From assembly GCF_000682755.1 (NCBI RefSeq), contig NZ_AWFF01000029.1:37501-101500 (forward strand): a DNA stretch of 64,000 bases. Reading direction: 5' to 3'. Each line of letters starts with the position of its first letter. Within the stretch, counting starts at the first letter, position 1. The notes beneath the pieces are model-generated. The model was not told where the DNA came from, made no database searches, and saw only the letters and a list, made by a program, of their open reading frames with translations. This DNA is from Hyphomonas beringensis. GTDB taxonomy: Bacteria; Pseudomonadota; Alphaproteobacteria; Caulobacterales; Hyphomonadaceae. The translations under genes were made by a program, and so were the position numbers. Of the stretch, positions 42,936 to 52,419 are shown in pieces.

Positions 42936-45230
42936 TTGAGACACCATCGCTTCAATACACTCAAGCTCGGCCTGGTTTCCGCCATTGCTCTAACCACGGG
43001 GCAATATATGGCCCATGCGCAGGACGATTCCGGCGAGCAGGAAGAAGCCCGCACGCTGGGGCGCGTGACGGTGACGGCGCAGCGCCGCGAAGAAGACCTG
43101 ATCGACGTGCCGCTGTCAGTTTCCGCTTTCGACGCCGCCCAGCTGGAAGCCACCGGCGCAGTCGACATCACATCCATTCAGCGCTCCACCCCAAACGCCA
43201 CAATCGAAGTGGCGCGCGGATCAAACTCCACGCTGATCGCCTTCATCCGCGGCGTCGGCCAGCAGGATCCGCTCTGGGGCTTTGAGCCGGGCGTGGGCCT
43301 GTATGTGGACGATGTCTATATCGCCCGCCCGCAAGGCGCGATCCTCGACATCTTCGACATTGACCGCATCGAAGTTCTGCGCGGCCCGCAGGGCACGCTT
43401 TACGGACGCAACACGATCGGCGGCGCGATCAAATACGTCACGAAGAAGATGAGTGACGAGCCTGAACTGAAGGCGAAAGTGAACTTCGGCTCCTACAGCC
43501 AGCTCGATACAATCGTGTCCGGATCGACCCCGATTGGCGACCAGTTCGCCATTGGTGGAGCCATCGCCAGCTATCAGCGCGATGGCTATGGTAAGAACCT
43601 CTTCACGGGCGCAGAGCATTACGACAAGGACGTACTGGCCTATCGCGTGAGCGCGGAATGGCAGCCGACCAGCGATTTCTTCGTCCGCTTTGCCTATGAC
43701 AAATCGCAAGACGATTCCAACGCAAAGCACGGCCACCGCCTGTTGCCGAGCGCCGACGGAACCCTGCCGGTTACGGACAATGTCTATGATACACGCGGCG
43801 GCGCAGGCGACGATAACTCGGTCGAGACCGAAGGCTACTCCCTGACGGCGGAATGGGACGTCAACCCAGCCGTCACGCTGAAGTCCATCACGGCCTATCG
43901 TGAAGGCCACACCGTAACGCCGATTGACTTTGACGCCCTGCCACAGCCGGACTTCGATGTTCCCGCCTATTACAATGACGACCAGTTCAGCCAGGAATTC
44001 CAGATGCTGTACACCGGCGACCGCCTGTCCGGCGTCGCAGGCATCTACTATCTGGACGGCAGCGCAGATGGCGCATTCGACCTATTGCTGTCCAGTTTGG
44101 GCGTCACCGTGTTCCAGGGCGGCAAGCAGGACAAGGAGAACTTCTCTCTCTACGGAGACTTCACCTATGACCTGACAGATCGCTGGAGTGTGTCACTCGG
44201 TGGCCGTTACACCAAGGACGAGACAACGGCGGATGTAACACGCGAATTGTGGCTGGGGCTTGGCTCCGGCTCCTTTGATGCGGATAATCAAACCTCTCTC
44301 TTCCTGGCGACGCAGACCGGTTATACTGGGCTGAACCGTGAGGACGAGGAATTCACACCTCGCATCTCTGTGTCCTACAAGGCCACCGACGATATCAATC
44401 TGTATGCAACCTATGCTCAAGGCTTCAAGGCAGGTGGTTTTGATCCACGCGCCCGGGCAGACCTTGACCCGCTTGGCCTGTCACAGGAAGGCTTCGGGCC
44501 GGAAAAAGTCGACAGCTATGAGATCGGCCTGAAGGGCAATTTCTTTGACAACCGCCTGCAGCTGAACACCGCCGCCTTCTATGCTGAATACACAGATCAG
44601 CAGATCACGGTGCAGAGTGGCGCAGACTCCGACAATGACGGCGTCAATGACACCTTCGTCTCATCTGTCTTCAATGCCGGGTCTTCGGAATACAAGGGCC
44701 TGGAAATCGAAGGCAGCTGGTTCATAAGCGACGAGTTCACCCTGATGGGAAATCTTGGCTACATCGACGCCGAGATCAAGGAAATCCTGTCGGCGGGCGT
44801 GAACATTGCCGACCAGTTCGTCACGCAGAATACACCTGAACTGCAGGGGCAACTCTCGCTCAATTACATGAAGGATTTCGGACCGGATTTCGGCGCCATC
44901 TCCATCACGGGATCGGCCTCCTATCGTGACGAGTATTATCTCTTCAACGTGCCAAATGAAGGATTCGATCCAGGAACGAATGTTGTCTTCCCGCAGGGTG
45001 GCCCGGCGCTGGACCCGGATTCCTACACACTGCTGGATCTGAGCCTTGTCTGGACATCACCCTCCGAGAAGCTGAAATTCGGCATCCATGGCCGCAACCT
45101 GACTGACGAGGAATACCGCGTCGCCGCGTATAACTTCGTTACGCCCAGCCAGCTGGGCGCAGACAGCGCCTATTCGGCCTTCTACGGCCCGCCGCGCACC
45201 GTGACTGCGTCGATTTCATACGAGTTCTGA
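42936..45230 (+). CDS. TonB-dependent outer membrane receptor
   Basis: A 764-residue receptor importing an unknown compound with TonB energy. A signal peptide (GLVSAIALTTGQYMAHAQ) is followed by the plug domain (RRVEED-like RREEDLIDVPLSVSAF, then VEVLRGPQG-like IEVLRGPQGTLYGRNTIGG) and a beta-barrel to the end residue F. The start is TTG at 42936: GGGAGG lies five bases before it, while the upstream in-frame GTG at 42909 has no ribosome site. The MFS gene and hydrolase follow. A hairpin lies between this gene and the next. Confidence 0.93.
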   Translation: MRHHRFNTLKLGLVSAIALTTGQYMAHAQDDSGEQEEARTLGRVTVTAQRREEDLIDVPLSVSAFDAAQLEATGAVDITSIQRSTPNATIEVARGSNSTLIAFIRGVGQQDPLWGFEPGVGLYVDDVYIARPQGAILDIFDIDRIEVLRGPQGTLYGRNTIGGAIKYVTKKMSDEPELKAKVNFGSYSQLDTIVSGSTPIGDQFAIGGAIASYQRDGYGKNLFTGAEHYDKDVLAYRVSAEWQPTSDFFVRFAYDKSQDDSNAKHGHRLLPSADGTLPVTDNVYDTRGGAGDDNSVETEGYSLTAEWDVNPAVTLKSITAYREGHTVTPIDFDALPQPDFDVPAYYNDDQFSQEFQMLYTGDRLSGVAGIYYLDGSADGAFDLLLSSLGVTVFQGGKQDKENFSLYGDFTYDLTDRWSVSLGGRYTKDETTADVTRELWLGLGSGSFDADNQTSLFLATQTGYTGLNREDEEFTPRISVSYKATDDINLYATYAQGFKAGGFDPRARADLDPLGLSQEGFGPEKVDSYEIGLKGNFFDNRLQLNTAAFYAEYTDQQITVQSGADSDNDGVNDTFVSSVFNAGSSEYKGLEIEGSWFISDEFTLMGNLGYIDAEIKEILSAGVNIADQFVTQNTPELQGQLSLNYMKDFGPDFGAISITGSASYRDEYYLFNVPNEGFDPGTNVVFPQGGPALDPDSYTLLDLSLVWTSPSEKLKFGIHGRNLTDEEYRVAAYNFVTPSQLGADSAYSAFYGPPRTVTASISYEF

Positions 45231-45248
45231 TTTAGCCGTCGAACTCAA

Positions 45249-45282
45249 GACTGGCGGGTGTGTCCTCCCGCATCCGCCAGTC
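45249..45282 (+). other. Hairpin between TonB receptor and MFS genes
   Basis: GACTGGCGG (45249-45257) and CCGCCAGTC (45274-45282) make a perfect nine-pair stem with a 16-base loop. There is no T-run. It may be a partial terminator or a stabiliser of the receptor message. Confidence 0.45.
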
Positions 45283-45349
45283 ACCCCTCTCTGCTGGCGC
45301 TGCTCCAGAGCATCGCTGCCTTCCGGACTGCTCCAAAGGATCTGAGCTG

Positions 45350-46654
45350 ATGAGCGCGGACATTACCCCCCCGACACACGCCTTACGATCACCCCGCAAC
45401 GCCTCGCGCGGCTATGTTCTGGGCCTGCTGACGCTGGTCTACACCTTCAATCATATTGACCGGCAAATCCTCCTGATCCTGATCGAACCGATCAAGGCAG
45501 ACCTCGACATATCAGACGGGCGGATCGGACTGTTGACGGGCTTTGTGTTTGCAGCTTTCTACGCGACCTTCGGCATCCCGATTGCGATGTGGGCCGACCG
45601 GGGCAACCGGAAGAACATTCTGGCCATCGCACTGGCGGTATGGTCTGGCATGACGGCACTGTCCGGCATCGCGCAGAATTACTGGCAGCTACTGATTGCC
45701 CGCATGGGCGTCGGCGTGGGTGAAGCAGGCGGCACACCGCCGGCAACCTCCATCATCTCTGACCTTTACGCCCCAAAAGAGCGCGCCTTCGCGCTGGGCA
45801 TCTACACCGCCGGCATCGGCCTTGGCGTGCTCGCTGGCTTTGCCATTGGTGGATATGTCTACAAATATTTCGGATGGCGCACGGCCTTTTTCGTGGCGGG
45901 CATTCCGGGGCTCATCCTGTCTGCCATTGTGTGGCTGACCATTCGTGAACCGAAACGCGGCGCCATCGAACAGCGCAGCGATGACGGGGAAGCGTCAAGT
46001 CTGGGCGAGACGATCCGCTTCATCGGAGGGCAAACATCCTTCCTGTGGATGCTGGCTGGGTGCTGCATGATCTGCATCTCCGCGAACGCCTTCCTGGCCT
46101 GGACGCCCAGCCATCTGCAGCGCACCTATCATGTCGGGCCGAGCGAAATTGCCATTCCTCTGGGCCTGCTGATCGGCGGCGTGGGCAGTGTGGGCGCGAT
46201 TGCGCTGGGCCGTGTCTGTGATCGGCTGTCGGCAAATAATCTGGCCTGGCGGCCCTGGATGATCGCCGTCTGCGCGGCGCTGGCCCTGCCCTTTGCCTGG
46301 ATGTTCCTGCAGGCTGATACGATCAACATGGCCTATGCATGGAATGTCGTGCCGGCCTTTATCGGGCTGATCTATGCCAGCATCGCCTACACCGCGTCAC
46401 AGGAACTGGTCGGCTTGCGCATGAGGGCCTTCGCCTCTGCTTTCATGCTGTTCTGCCTGACCTTCATTGGCATCGGCGGCGGTCCCAGCATTGTCGGATA
46501 TCTGAGCGAGTATTTCGCCGCGCAGGGCAATGAGACGCCTCTGAAATCGGCGCTGGAGTTAATGCTGGGCTTCAATGCACTGAGCGTCGTCTTCCTGTTC
46601 ATGGCGGGCTTCACCTATGCGCGCGATGCCAAGCGCGCAGCGGAGATGGTCTGA
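45350..46654 (+). CDS. MFS transporter (spinster-like)
   Basis: A 434-residue major facilitator with about twelve helices. VYTFNHIDRQILLILIEPIK and IAMWADRGNRKNILAIAL are the conserved family motif A region; GVGVGEAGGTPPATSIISD is a family signature. These proteins are often found beside TonB receptors in marine and sphingomonad-type bacteria, moving the compound over the inner membrane. ATG 45350 follows AAAGGA; the hydrolase gene overlaps its stop by one base. Confidence 0.9.
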   Translation: MSADITPPTHALRSPRNASRGYVLGLLTLVYTFNHIDRQILLILIEPIKADLDISDGRIGLLTGFVFAAFYATFGIPIAMWADRGNRKNILAIALAVWSGMTALSGIAQNYWQLLIARMGVGVGEAGGTPPATSIISDLYAPKERAFALGIYTAGIGLGVLAGFAIGGYVYKYFGWRTAFFVAGIPGLILSAIVWLTIREPKRGAIEQRSDDGEASSLGETIRFIGGQTSFLWMLAGCCMICISANAFLAWTPSHLQRTYHVGPSEIAIPLGLLIGGVGSVGAIALGRVCDRLSANNLAWRPWMIAVCAALALPFAWMFLQADTINMAYAWNVVPAFIGLIYASIAYTASQELVGLRMRAFASAFMLFCLTFIGIGGGPSIVGYLSEYFAAQGNETPLKSALELMLGFNALSVVFLFMAGFTYARDAKRAAEMV

Positions 46655-47550
46655 TGCAAACGACACAGCCCCGGCAACAAGCCCTGTCGTCAAAGCGGGA
46701 TGTCTACTGGACCTCCGCTGACGGATTGAACCTCTATGCAGCAGACTATGGACCGGAAGATGCAGACCTGACCGTGCTGTGCATGCATGGACTGACCCGG
46801 AACCACAAGGATTTCGAGCCCATGATAGCAGGTCTGAACCTGCCCGTGCGCTTCATCGCGGTGGACGTGCGCGGGCGCGGAAAGTCAGACCGGGCAGCGT
46901 CGGCAGAAAGCTATCTTCCCCCCGTTTACGTACAGGACATGGCCGCGCTGATCGAAAAACTGAACCTCGACAATCTGGTGCTGGCCGGCACCAGCATGGG
47001 CGGCCTTATGGCCATGATCATGGCCAAGGTGATGCCGGAAAAGATACGCGGCATCATCCTGAATGATGTCGGCCCTGTGGTGGAGCCTGCAGGCCTTCAA
47101 CGCATCGCCGGATATGCCGGCGGCAATGAAACTTATCGCAGCTGGGTGGACGCTGCAGGCGCCATAGGCCGGACACAGGCGACTGTGTATCCGGACTATG
47201 GCACCGACGACTGGATGGCCTTTGCCAAACGCACGTGTATCGAAGCCTATGATGGCAGCATTATCTTCGATTATGACCCGGCCATCGTGCAGGGCATGGG
47301 CGCGACCAAGCCGGACTGGAAAACCAATTTCGCCATGTGGCGCCTGTTCGGTGTGATGAAGAATATCCCGTTGCTGATCATTCGCGGAGAGACATCCGAC
47401 ATCCTCTCAGACAAGACGGCCCGCCGTATGCACCGGCGCCACAAGAACAGCACCCTGCTGACCATTCCCGGCCGTGGCCATACGCCCGCCCTGGACGAGC
47501 CCATCAGTCTTGCCGCAATACAGAAGTTCATCACCGGCCTGATGGGCTGA
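46654..47550 (+). CDS. Alpha/beta hydrolase
   Basis: A 298-residue serine hydrolase. The nucleophile elbow is LAGTSMGGL with Ser114; the oxyanion strand CMHGLTRN precedes it, and the catalytic histidine is in PGRGHTPALDEP. No signal peptide, so it acts in the cytoplasm, probably on an ester or lactone brought in by the upstream permease. It overlaps that gene by one base. Substrate unknown. Confidence 0.9.
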   Translation: MQTTQPRQQALSSKRDVYWTSADGLNLYAADYGPEDADLTVLCMHGLTRNHKDFEPMIAGLNLPVRFIAVDVRGRGKSDRAASAESYLPPVYVQDMAALIEKLNLDNLVLAGTSMGGLMAMIMAKVMPEKIRGIILNDVGPVVEPAGLQRIAGYAGGNETYRSWVDAAGAIGRTQATVYPDYGTDDWMAFAKRTCIEAYDGSIIFDYDPAIVQGMGATKPDWKTNFAMWRLFGVMKNIPLLIIRGETSDILSDKTARRMHRRHKNSTLLTIPGRGHTPALDEPISLAAIQKFITGLMG

Positions 47551-47640
47551 CCTGTTTCGGCGTATTCCCACGCTTCTAGAGGTAACAGAGTCTGTGGACA
47601 GCGATGCCATGGACGCAATCCTGCCTGTCTGGAGGCCACC

Positions 47641-48063
47641 ATGCGCAAAGCTATCGTCTACGCCCCGTTACTGTTCATCCCCGTGATGCTGTATCTTGGC
47701 GTCATCCTGTTTTCCGGCAATGCCGATATACGCTTGGCGCAGGTGATGTTTCGTTCGCCCATGATCACATCCACGGCCTGGATATTCACGCTAGGAGACC
47801 TTGTTCTGTTCATCGGGCTGATCTGCCTGTTCGTGGAAATCATCAAATCTGCCAGTACACGCTCCGATGCCATCGTGAACCACGCCTTGTCCATGCTGTT
47901 ACTGGTCTTCTGCGTTGTGGCCTTTCTGCTGTTTCCGGGGTTTTCGACATCGGTATTCTTTCTGATAATGATCATGTGCCTGCTGGATGTTCTGGCGGGA
48001 CCAATCATCAGCATAGTCGCAGCACGGAGAGATATTGGTGTCGGCGAAAGAATTATCGGTTGA
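47641..48063 (+). CDS. Four-helix membrane protein, unknown
   Basis: A 140-residue protein with four hydrophobic helices (YAPLLFIPVMLYLGVILF, AWIFTLGDLVLFIGLICLFV, ALSMLLLVFCVVAFLLF, SVFFLIMIMCLLDVLAGPII). A GGAGG ribosome site precedes the ATG. It overlaps the beginning of the next gene, so they may be translated together. I do not recognise the family. Confidence 0.65.
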   Translation: MRKAIVYAPLLFIPVMLYLGVILFSGNADIRLAQVMFRSPMITSTAWIFTLGDLVLFIGLICLFVEIIKSASTRSDAIVNHALSMLLLVFCVVAFLLFPGFSTSVFFLIMIMCLLDVLAGPIISIVAARRDIGVGERIIG

Positions 48064-48781
48064 TACGGCAAACATGGCTCGGTCGCTGGTCTACTACGCG
48101 ATCGGGGACGTCCATGGTGAGTGCGACCGGCTGAAACGCCTGCACGCCGCGATCCATGCGCGCCACGAGAAAATGCATGCCCAATCCGACTATCGGATCG
48201 TGCACCTTGGCGATTATGTCGACAGAGGGCCGGACAGCGCAGGCGCGGTAGCCTTCCTGATGAACTGTCAGGCAGCGGATCCAGACCGTATCATCTGCCT
48301 GCGGGGAAACCATGAGCAGATGATGATTGAGGCGCATGATCCGGATGATACCAGCGCACGCGACATGTGGCTGCGCAATGGTGGGCAGGAAACACTCGAC
48401 AGTTATGAGACAATGGGTCTGGACGCTGTTCCGCAACCGCACCTTGATTGGCTGGAAAGTCTGCCGGATATTTATGTCGAGGACGACCAGAATTTGATCT
48501 TTGTTCATGCGGGCGTCGACACAAGAGACTATCCAAATTGTCGTCCCGGCAGACGGCTGTGGACGCGGGCATCGACCTTTTTCAAGACAGAGAATTGGGA
48601 GAATCCACAATTATACGCACACACTGTCATACACGGACACACCCCAACAGATGACTTCTTTCCGGATGTGCACGGCGAAACCTCACGCCGCATCAATATC
48701 GATACAGGCGCAGTCTATGGCGGCCGCCTGACTGCCGTCTGCCTGACTGGCCGAGGGAAGCCCAGCTTCATTTATGCCTGA
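48038..48781 (+). CDS. Serine/threonine-type metallophosphoesterase (PPP family)
   Basis: A 247-residue two-metal phosphatase. Motifs in order: GDVHGE, LGDYVDRGPDS, LRGNHEQMM and VIHGHTP, the full PPP/ApaH-like set. It could act on phosphoproteins or on dinucleotide polyphosphates. The gene converges on a Ser/Thr kinase gene one base away, so counteracting that kinase is possible. The start is uncertain: GTG 48038 and TTG 48035 have GGAG upstream; ATG 48074, closer to the fold, has none. Confidence 0.88.
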   Translation: MSAKELSVDTANMARSLVYYAIGDVHGECDRLKRLHAAIHARHEKMHAQSDYRIVHLGDYVDRGPDSAGAVAFLMNCQAADPDRIICLRGNHEQMMIEAHDPDDTSARDMWLRNGGQETLDSYETMGLDAVPQPHLDWLESLPDIYVEDDQNLIFVHAGVDTRDYPNCRPGRRLWTRASTFFKTENWENPQLYAHTVIHGHTPTDDFFPDVHGETSRRINIDTGAVYGGRLTAVCLTGRGKPSFIYA

Positions 48782-51154
48782 TCAGGGCAGACAAGTCTGG
48801 TCTGTTAGGGTCGAAAGTTCTTCCAGGTCATGTCCAGCATCCGGATCAGACAGTTTCTGCCGTATGGACACGGCCTTCGAAGCCTCCTGCAGAAGCGCAC
48901 ACGACCAGTCAGGGGTGCCCTCATTCATCACAAGATCCGTTTCGACGGAATGGTCCAACGCCGTGAAGAGAAGCGATTCATAGAACAGATCATCCGGGAA
49001 CTGCTGAATAAGCCCCATCGCAAGCGCTGTTGCTTCTGTCAGGGCTGACTTTGCGGTCTTGTAGTCCTCCAGCGCAACAAGGGTATCGGCCTGCTTTATC
49101 AGCATGGAAGACAGTCCTTCCGGCCCACCGGCATCCTGTGGGTCTGCCGCCTGTATCTGACGGGCGAGCGCGACAGCGTCATCCGCATACTCAAGGCTTT
49201 CCGCTTTGTTCGGTGTCTGCCGAAGGGCAGTCGACATTTCCCCCAGAGCCACCATCAGCTGCGTCATCTGATAATAGTTTTCAGGACTGTCTTTCAGCAT
49301 CTGCTGCCGGAATGAGATAGCATATTGCAAAGGCTCTACCGCCTCGTTGCCGCGTTGCAGCTGTATCAGAAATTCAGCCTCCTGCATGGCCAGATAGGCC
49401 GCCATTTCCTCGCCTCCGCCCAACCGGGCGAACATCTCTGGCGTCAACTCCTTACGCCATTGCCGCACGCTTTCCAGCGCGACCTCGCTCTCCCCCTTGC
49501 TCAGCATGATCTGCAGCGCGTCCGTGCGACAGCTCCAGACATGGCGCAGCAGAGTGCGTTCATTCTCATCGCCGATCGCAGCGCCGCGTTCAGCCAGGGC
49601 AATGGCCTTCCGGTTGGCAGCCTCCGCCGCTTCAATATCATGCCGGTAATTCAGATTTTGCATAGCGACACTCCTCAGCACCATGACGAGTTCTGACATG
49701 GTTGCGGTATCCTGAGGATCACGCCGCAGCAACGCCTCAAGTGTGGCCTCCGCATCCTTCAGCAGGGCGTAGGAAGTGTCCGTGTCGCCCAGATTGGCCA
49801 TACCGACGCCGCCATAGAGGTCTGACAGCCGCGACTTGATGATTCCGACTTCGAACATCACATCACCCGGCGCGTCCTCATCCACAGAAAGGTCATTCAC
49901 ATAATCGCGCACGACATTCGCCAGCGCCTGACGTGGTTCCATGGTACCGGAGACGCGGGAGATCGAGTCATAGACGTCATAGACGAGCGACTGGCTCAGC
50001 TCGCGCGCTTCCGCAAACCGGGTATTGGCAATGCCCAGCGCCTTTTCCGCGCGGGTATACTGAGCATAGGTCGCCGCCAACGCCGCGCTCAACCCCAGAA
50101 AGACGACTACGCCCGCCGCGACGCTGATGCTGTGCCGCCCTACGAATTTCCTGAAACGATAGAGGCCGCCTGCCCCGCGTGCGATCACGGCGCGCCCGGA
50201 CTGATAGTTCTGGATATCCTCAATCAACGCATCTGCAGAAGGATACCGGTCTTCCGGCGCAGTCGCCGTCGCCATGGCAATAATGGCCTGAAGGTCTGCT
50301 CTCTCGCTCTCCGGCCCTGCTAGGTCCTGCAGTAATTTTCCAAGAGAATATATATCCGACAGCGTATTGGCGCTGACGCCGAGGCTGCGCTCCGGCGCGG
50401 CATAACCAGGGGTGTAGCTGAGGCTGGGCTTGGCCGATGACGTGGCCGCCAATATGTCCTCTGCCCTGTCTTCCTGGGGACGGGAGATACCGAAATCAAT
50501 CAGTTTGACCTGCCCGTCCTGCGTCACCAGAACGTTTGAAGGCGTGATGTCCCGGTGGATGACCAAGTTCTGGTGGGCGTAATGAACGGCATGGCACAAA
50601 TCCAGGAACATGCCCATTCGCTCCGATAGCGGAGTATTTTTCTCAGCCGTCCAATCCAGTATCGGCTGCCCATCGACATATTCCATCACGATATAGGGGG
50701 CGCCGTCATCCATCTCGCCGCCATCATAGAGACGCGCAATATTAGGGTGATTGAGGCCCGCCAACGTCTGGCGTTCGCGCTGGAACCGGTCAATCAGGGC
50801 ATCAGACAAGACGCCGGGCCGTATGATCTTGATAGCAACCGTGTGGTCAAAATTCCCGGATACTCGCACGCCCTTATAGACAGCGCCCATGCCGCCCTGG
50901 CCGATAACACTGGTGATGCGGTAAGCGCCAACGCGTTCAGGCGCAGCAGGCTCAACGATGTCTCCACTGGCACCGCCGGTTCTGAAGCGACCAGAGCCGG
51001 ACCCGTCTGCCGCGAGCATGGCCAGAACGCGGTCAGCGAGCGCCTGATTGTCCCCTGCCTGTTCACGCACCCATGCGGCACGGTCAGCCGAGGTGACATC
51101 CAGAGCGCGCGAGAGCAGCTCCAGCGCCGCACGCTCAAGAGATTCTGTGCTCAT
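48782..51154 (-). CDS. Transmembrane Ser/Thr protein kinase with TPR-like C-terminus
   Basis: A 790-residue Hanks-type kinase. Residues 1-70 are helical; the kinase domain starts YRITSVIGQGGMGAVYKG, with Lys109 in VAIKII, catalytic loop HRDITPSN (Asp202) and DFG at 220-222. The usual lysine of HRDxKP is threonine. A membrane helix (SVAAGVVVFLGLSAALAATY) follows at about 345-365, and the outer 420 residues look like TPR-type helical repeats. It is downstream of an ECF sigma gene with a 20-base overlap, so both are co-translated. Kinases of this layout regulate their partner sigma factor in some bacteria. Confidence 0.92.
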   Translation of the reverse strand: MSTESLERAALELLSRALDVTSADRAAWVREQAGDNQALADRVLAMLAADGSGSGRFRTGGASGDIVEPAAPERVGAYRITSVIGQGGMGAVYKGVRVSGNFDHTVAIKIIRPGVLSDALIDRFQRERQTLAGLNHPNIARLYDGGEMDDGAPYIVMEYVDGQPILDWTAEKNTPLSERMGMFLDLCHAVHYAHQNLVIHRDITPSNVLVTQDGQVKLIDFGISRPQEDRAEDILAATSSAKPSLSYTPGYAAPERSLGVSANTLSDIYSLGKLLQDLAGPESERADLQAIIAMATATAPEDRYPSADALIEDIQNYQSGRAVIARGAGGLYRFRKFVGRHSISVAAGVVVFLGLSAALAATYAQYTRAEKALGIANTRFAEARELSQSLVYDVYDSISRVSGTMEPRQALANVVRDYVNDLSVDEDAPGDVMFEVGIIKSRLSDLYGGVGMANLGDTDTSYALLKDAEATLEALLRRDPQDTATMSELVMVLRSVAMQNLNYRHDIEAAEAANRKAIALAERGAAIGDENERTLLRHVWSCRTDALQIMLSKGESEVALESVRQWRKELTPEMFARLGGGEEMAAYLAMQEAEFLIQLQRGNEAVEPLQYAISFRQQMLKDSPENYYQMTQLMVALGEMSTALRQTPNKAESLEYADDAVALARQIQAADPQDAGGPEGLSSMLIKQADTLVALEDYKTAKSALTEATALAMGLIQQFPDDLFYESLLFTALDHSVETDLVMNEGTPDWSCALLQEASKAVSIRQKLSDPDAGHDLEELSTLTDQTCLP

Positions 51155-51719
51155 CCTGCCAATCCTCTTTCAGGGAATCCAGCAACCAGGCCCGTGCGAC
51201 CCTCCAGTTCCGCTTCACCGTGGACTCGGAAATGGCCTTTACTTCTGCGATCTCTTCGAGAGTCATCCCCCCGAAATAGCGAAGCTCAACGATTTCCGCC
51301 TTGTCCGGATCAATCACACTGAGGCGGATCAATGCCTTTTCCAGTTGGTCCACCTCAAGACGTTCCGCGCCCTTGCCTGCCACCTTGGAGACAAGGGTCA
51401 CTTTCCGGTGGTGCCGCTTGTCTGAATTTTTTTTCCGGGCGTGGTCAATCAGCACACGTCTCATGGCGCGCGCGGCCAACGCGAGGAAATGGGCCTTGTC
51501 GGCCCACTCGATCTGGTCAAGCCGCATAAGGCGGATGGCTGCCTCGTTCACCAGGTCTCCGCTGGACAGGGAAAGATTGCTTTCCGAGCGGATCAAGGCC
51601 GCAGAGATCAGGCGCAATTCAGAGTATAATTGCGTGAAGAGCTGGTCGCGGGCACCCATGTCCCCGCCTCTCCAGGCATCCAGCAGCTGTTTGGCTGACA
51701 GGTTTTCTTCACGGCTCAT
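51135..51719 (-). CDS. ECF-type sigma factor partnered with a Ser/Thr kinase
   Basis: A 194-residue sigma factor of the ECF group with adjacent kinases. Region 2 runs QLFTQLYSELRLISAALIR to SSGDLVNEAAIRLMRL; region 4 is VELRYFGGMTLEEIAEVKAI then ESTVKRNWRVARAWL. At sigma2.2 the acidic DAED motif that contacts core polymerase reads SSGD (residues 52-55). In ECF43-type factors (Vibrio EcfP), loss of acids is repaired by threonine phosphorylation, so kinase activation is likely. Start 51719 follows GGGGAGA. No anti-sigma gene. Confidence 0.9.
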   Translation of the reverse strand: MSREENLSAKQLLDAWRGGDMGARDQLFTQLYSELRLISAALIRSESNLSLSSGDLVNEAAIRLMRLDQIEWADKAHFLALAARAMRRVLIDHARKKNSDKRHHRKVTLVSKVAGKGAERLEVDQLEKALIRLSVIDPDKAEIVELRYFGGMTLEEIAEVKAISESTVKRNWRVARAWLLDSLKEDWQDEHRIS

Positions 51720-51864
51720 TACGCGTCTCCCCACCTGAACTTGTCCCAAAAATCCCGATCTCACAAGGCGCAGCCACTTTTTGAAAAAACTTTTGTCCAC
51801 TGTGACCCGTTCGGCGACAGTCTGACGCCTTCCATTACGAGACCGAATTTTATGAGGCCCCGTG

Positions 51865-52416
51865 ATGCAAGAAACGTTGAACCAAATTCCGCCAGAAGCC
51901 TGGCCGTTCATTGACCTGATGTTCAACCTCACCATGGCGGCAGCAGGCATCTGGCTGGGCATCACGGTGTTTGTCCTTTGGCGCCGTCATGCTTCAAATC
52001 TTACGCCCGTCAATTCTGCCGAGAAGAGCCGCAAAGCACAGCCAGACTTCCTGAAAGTGGATCACAAGGCCCGCGCCGAGGCGATCAAACGCGGCGAGGC
52101 CTTCGAGAAAGAACTCGACCAGCGCGACATTGCCGAAAGAAAAGCCGAAGCCAAGCGTCGCAAAGGAAAGGTCGGCCTGCTCCAGCGCCTGTCTGGCATA
52201 GTCGCCCTTGTGATGTCGCTCTTCACCATCGTTTCCATCATCTACGGCTCAATCTTCAGCGTCACCCGGATGGGAGAGATGATGGAAGAATACTCCACGA
52301 CAGAGCGCATGGTCACGATCATCAAGACCCACCCGATCGCCTTTTCTATCTGCGTCATCGTCATTCTCGCGCGCATCTACACATATTTCGTCAAGCCGTC
52401 ACATAAGGAGGGCTGA
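51865..52416 (+). CDS. Membrane protein of the SPFH/FHA/kinase operon, unknown
   Basis: A 183-residue protein with three membrane helices: DLMFNLTMAAAGIWLGITVF near the start, IVALVMSLFTIVSIIYGSIF and IAFSICVIVILARIYTYFV at the end. Between them is a highly charged cytoplasmic stretch (ARAEAIKRGEAFEKELDQRD). Unknown family. It heads an operon with four bases before the SPFH gene, and diverges from the ECF-kinase pair across 145 bases. It might anchor the SPFH oligomer. ATG 51865 is preferred to GTG 51862. Confidence 0.7.
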   Translation: MQETLNQIPPEAWPFIDLMFNLTMAAAGIWLGITVFVLWRRHASNLTPVNSAEKSRKAQPDFLKVDHKARAEAIKRGEAFEKELDQRDIAERKAEAKRRKGKVGLLQRLSGIVALVMSLFTIVSIIYGSIFSVTRMGEMMEEYSTTERMVTIIKTHPIAFSICVIVILARIYTYFVKPSHKEG

Positions 52417-52419
52417 TCC

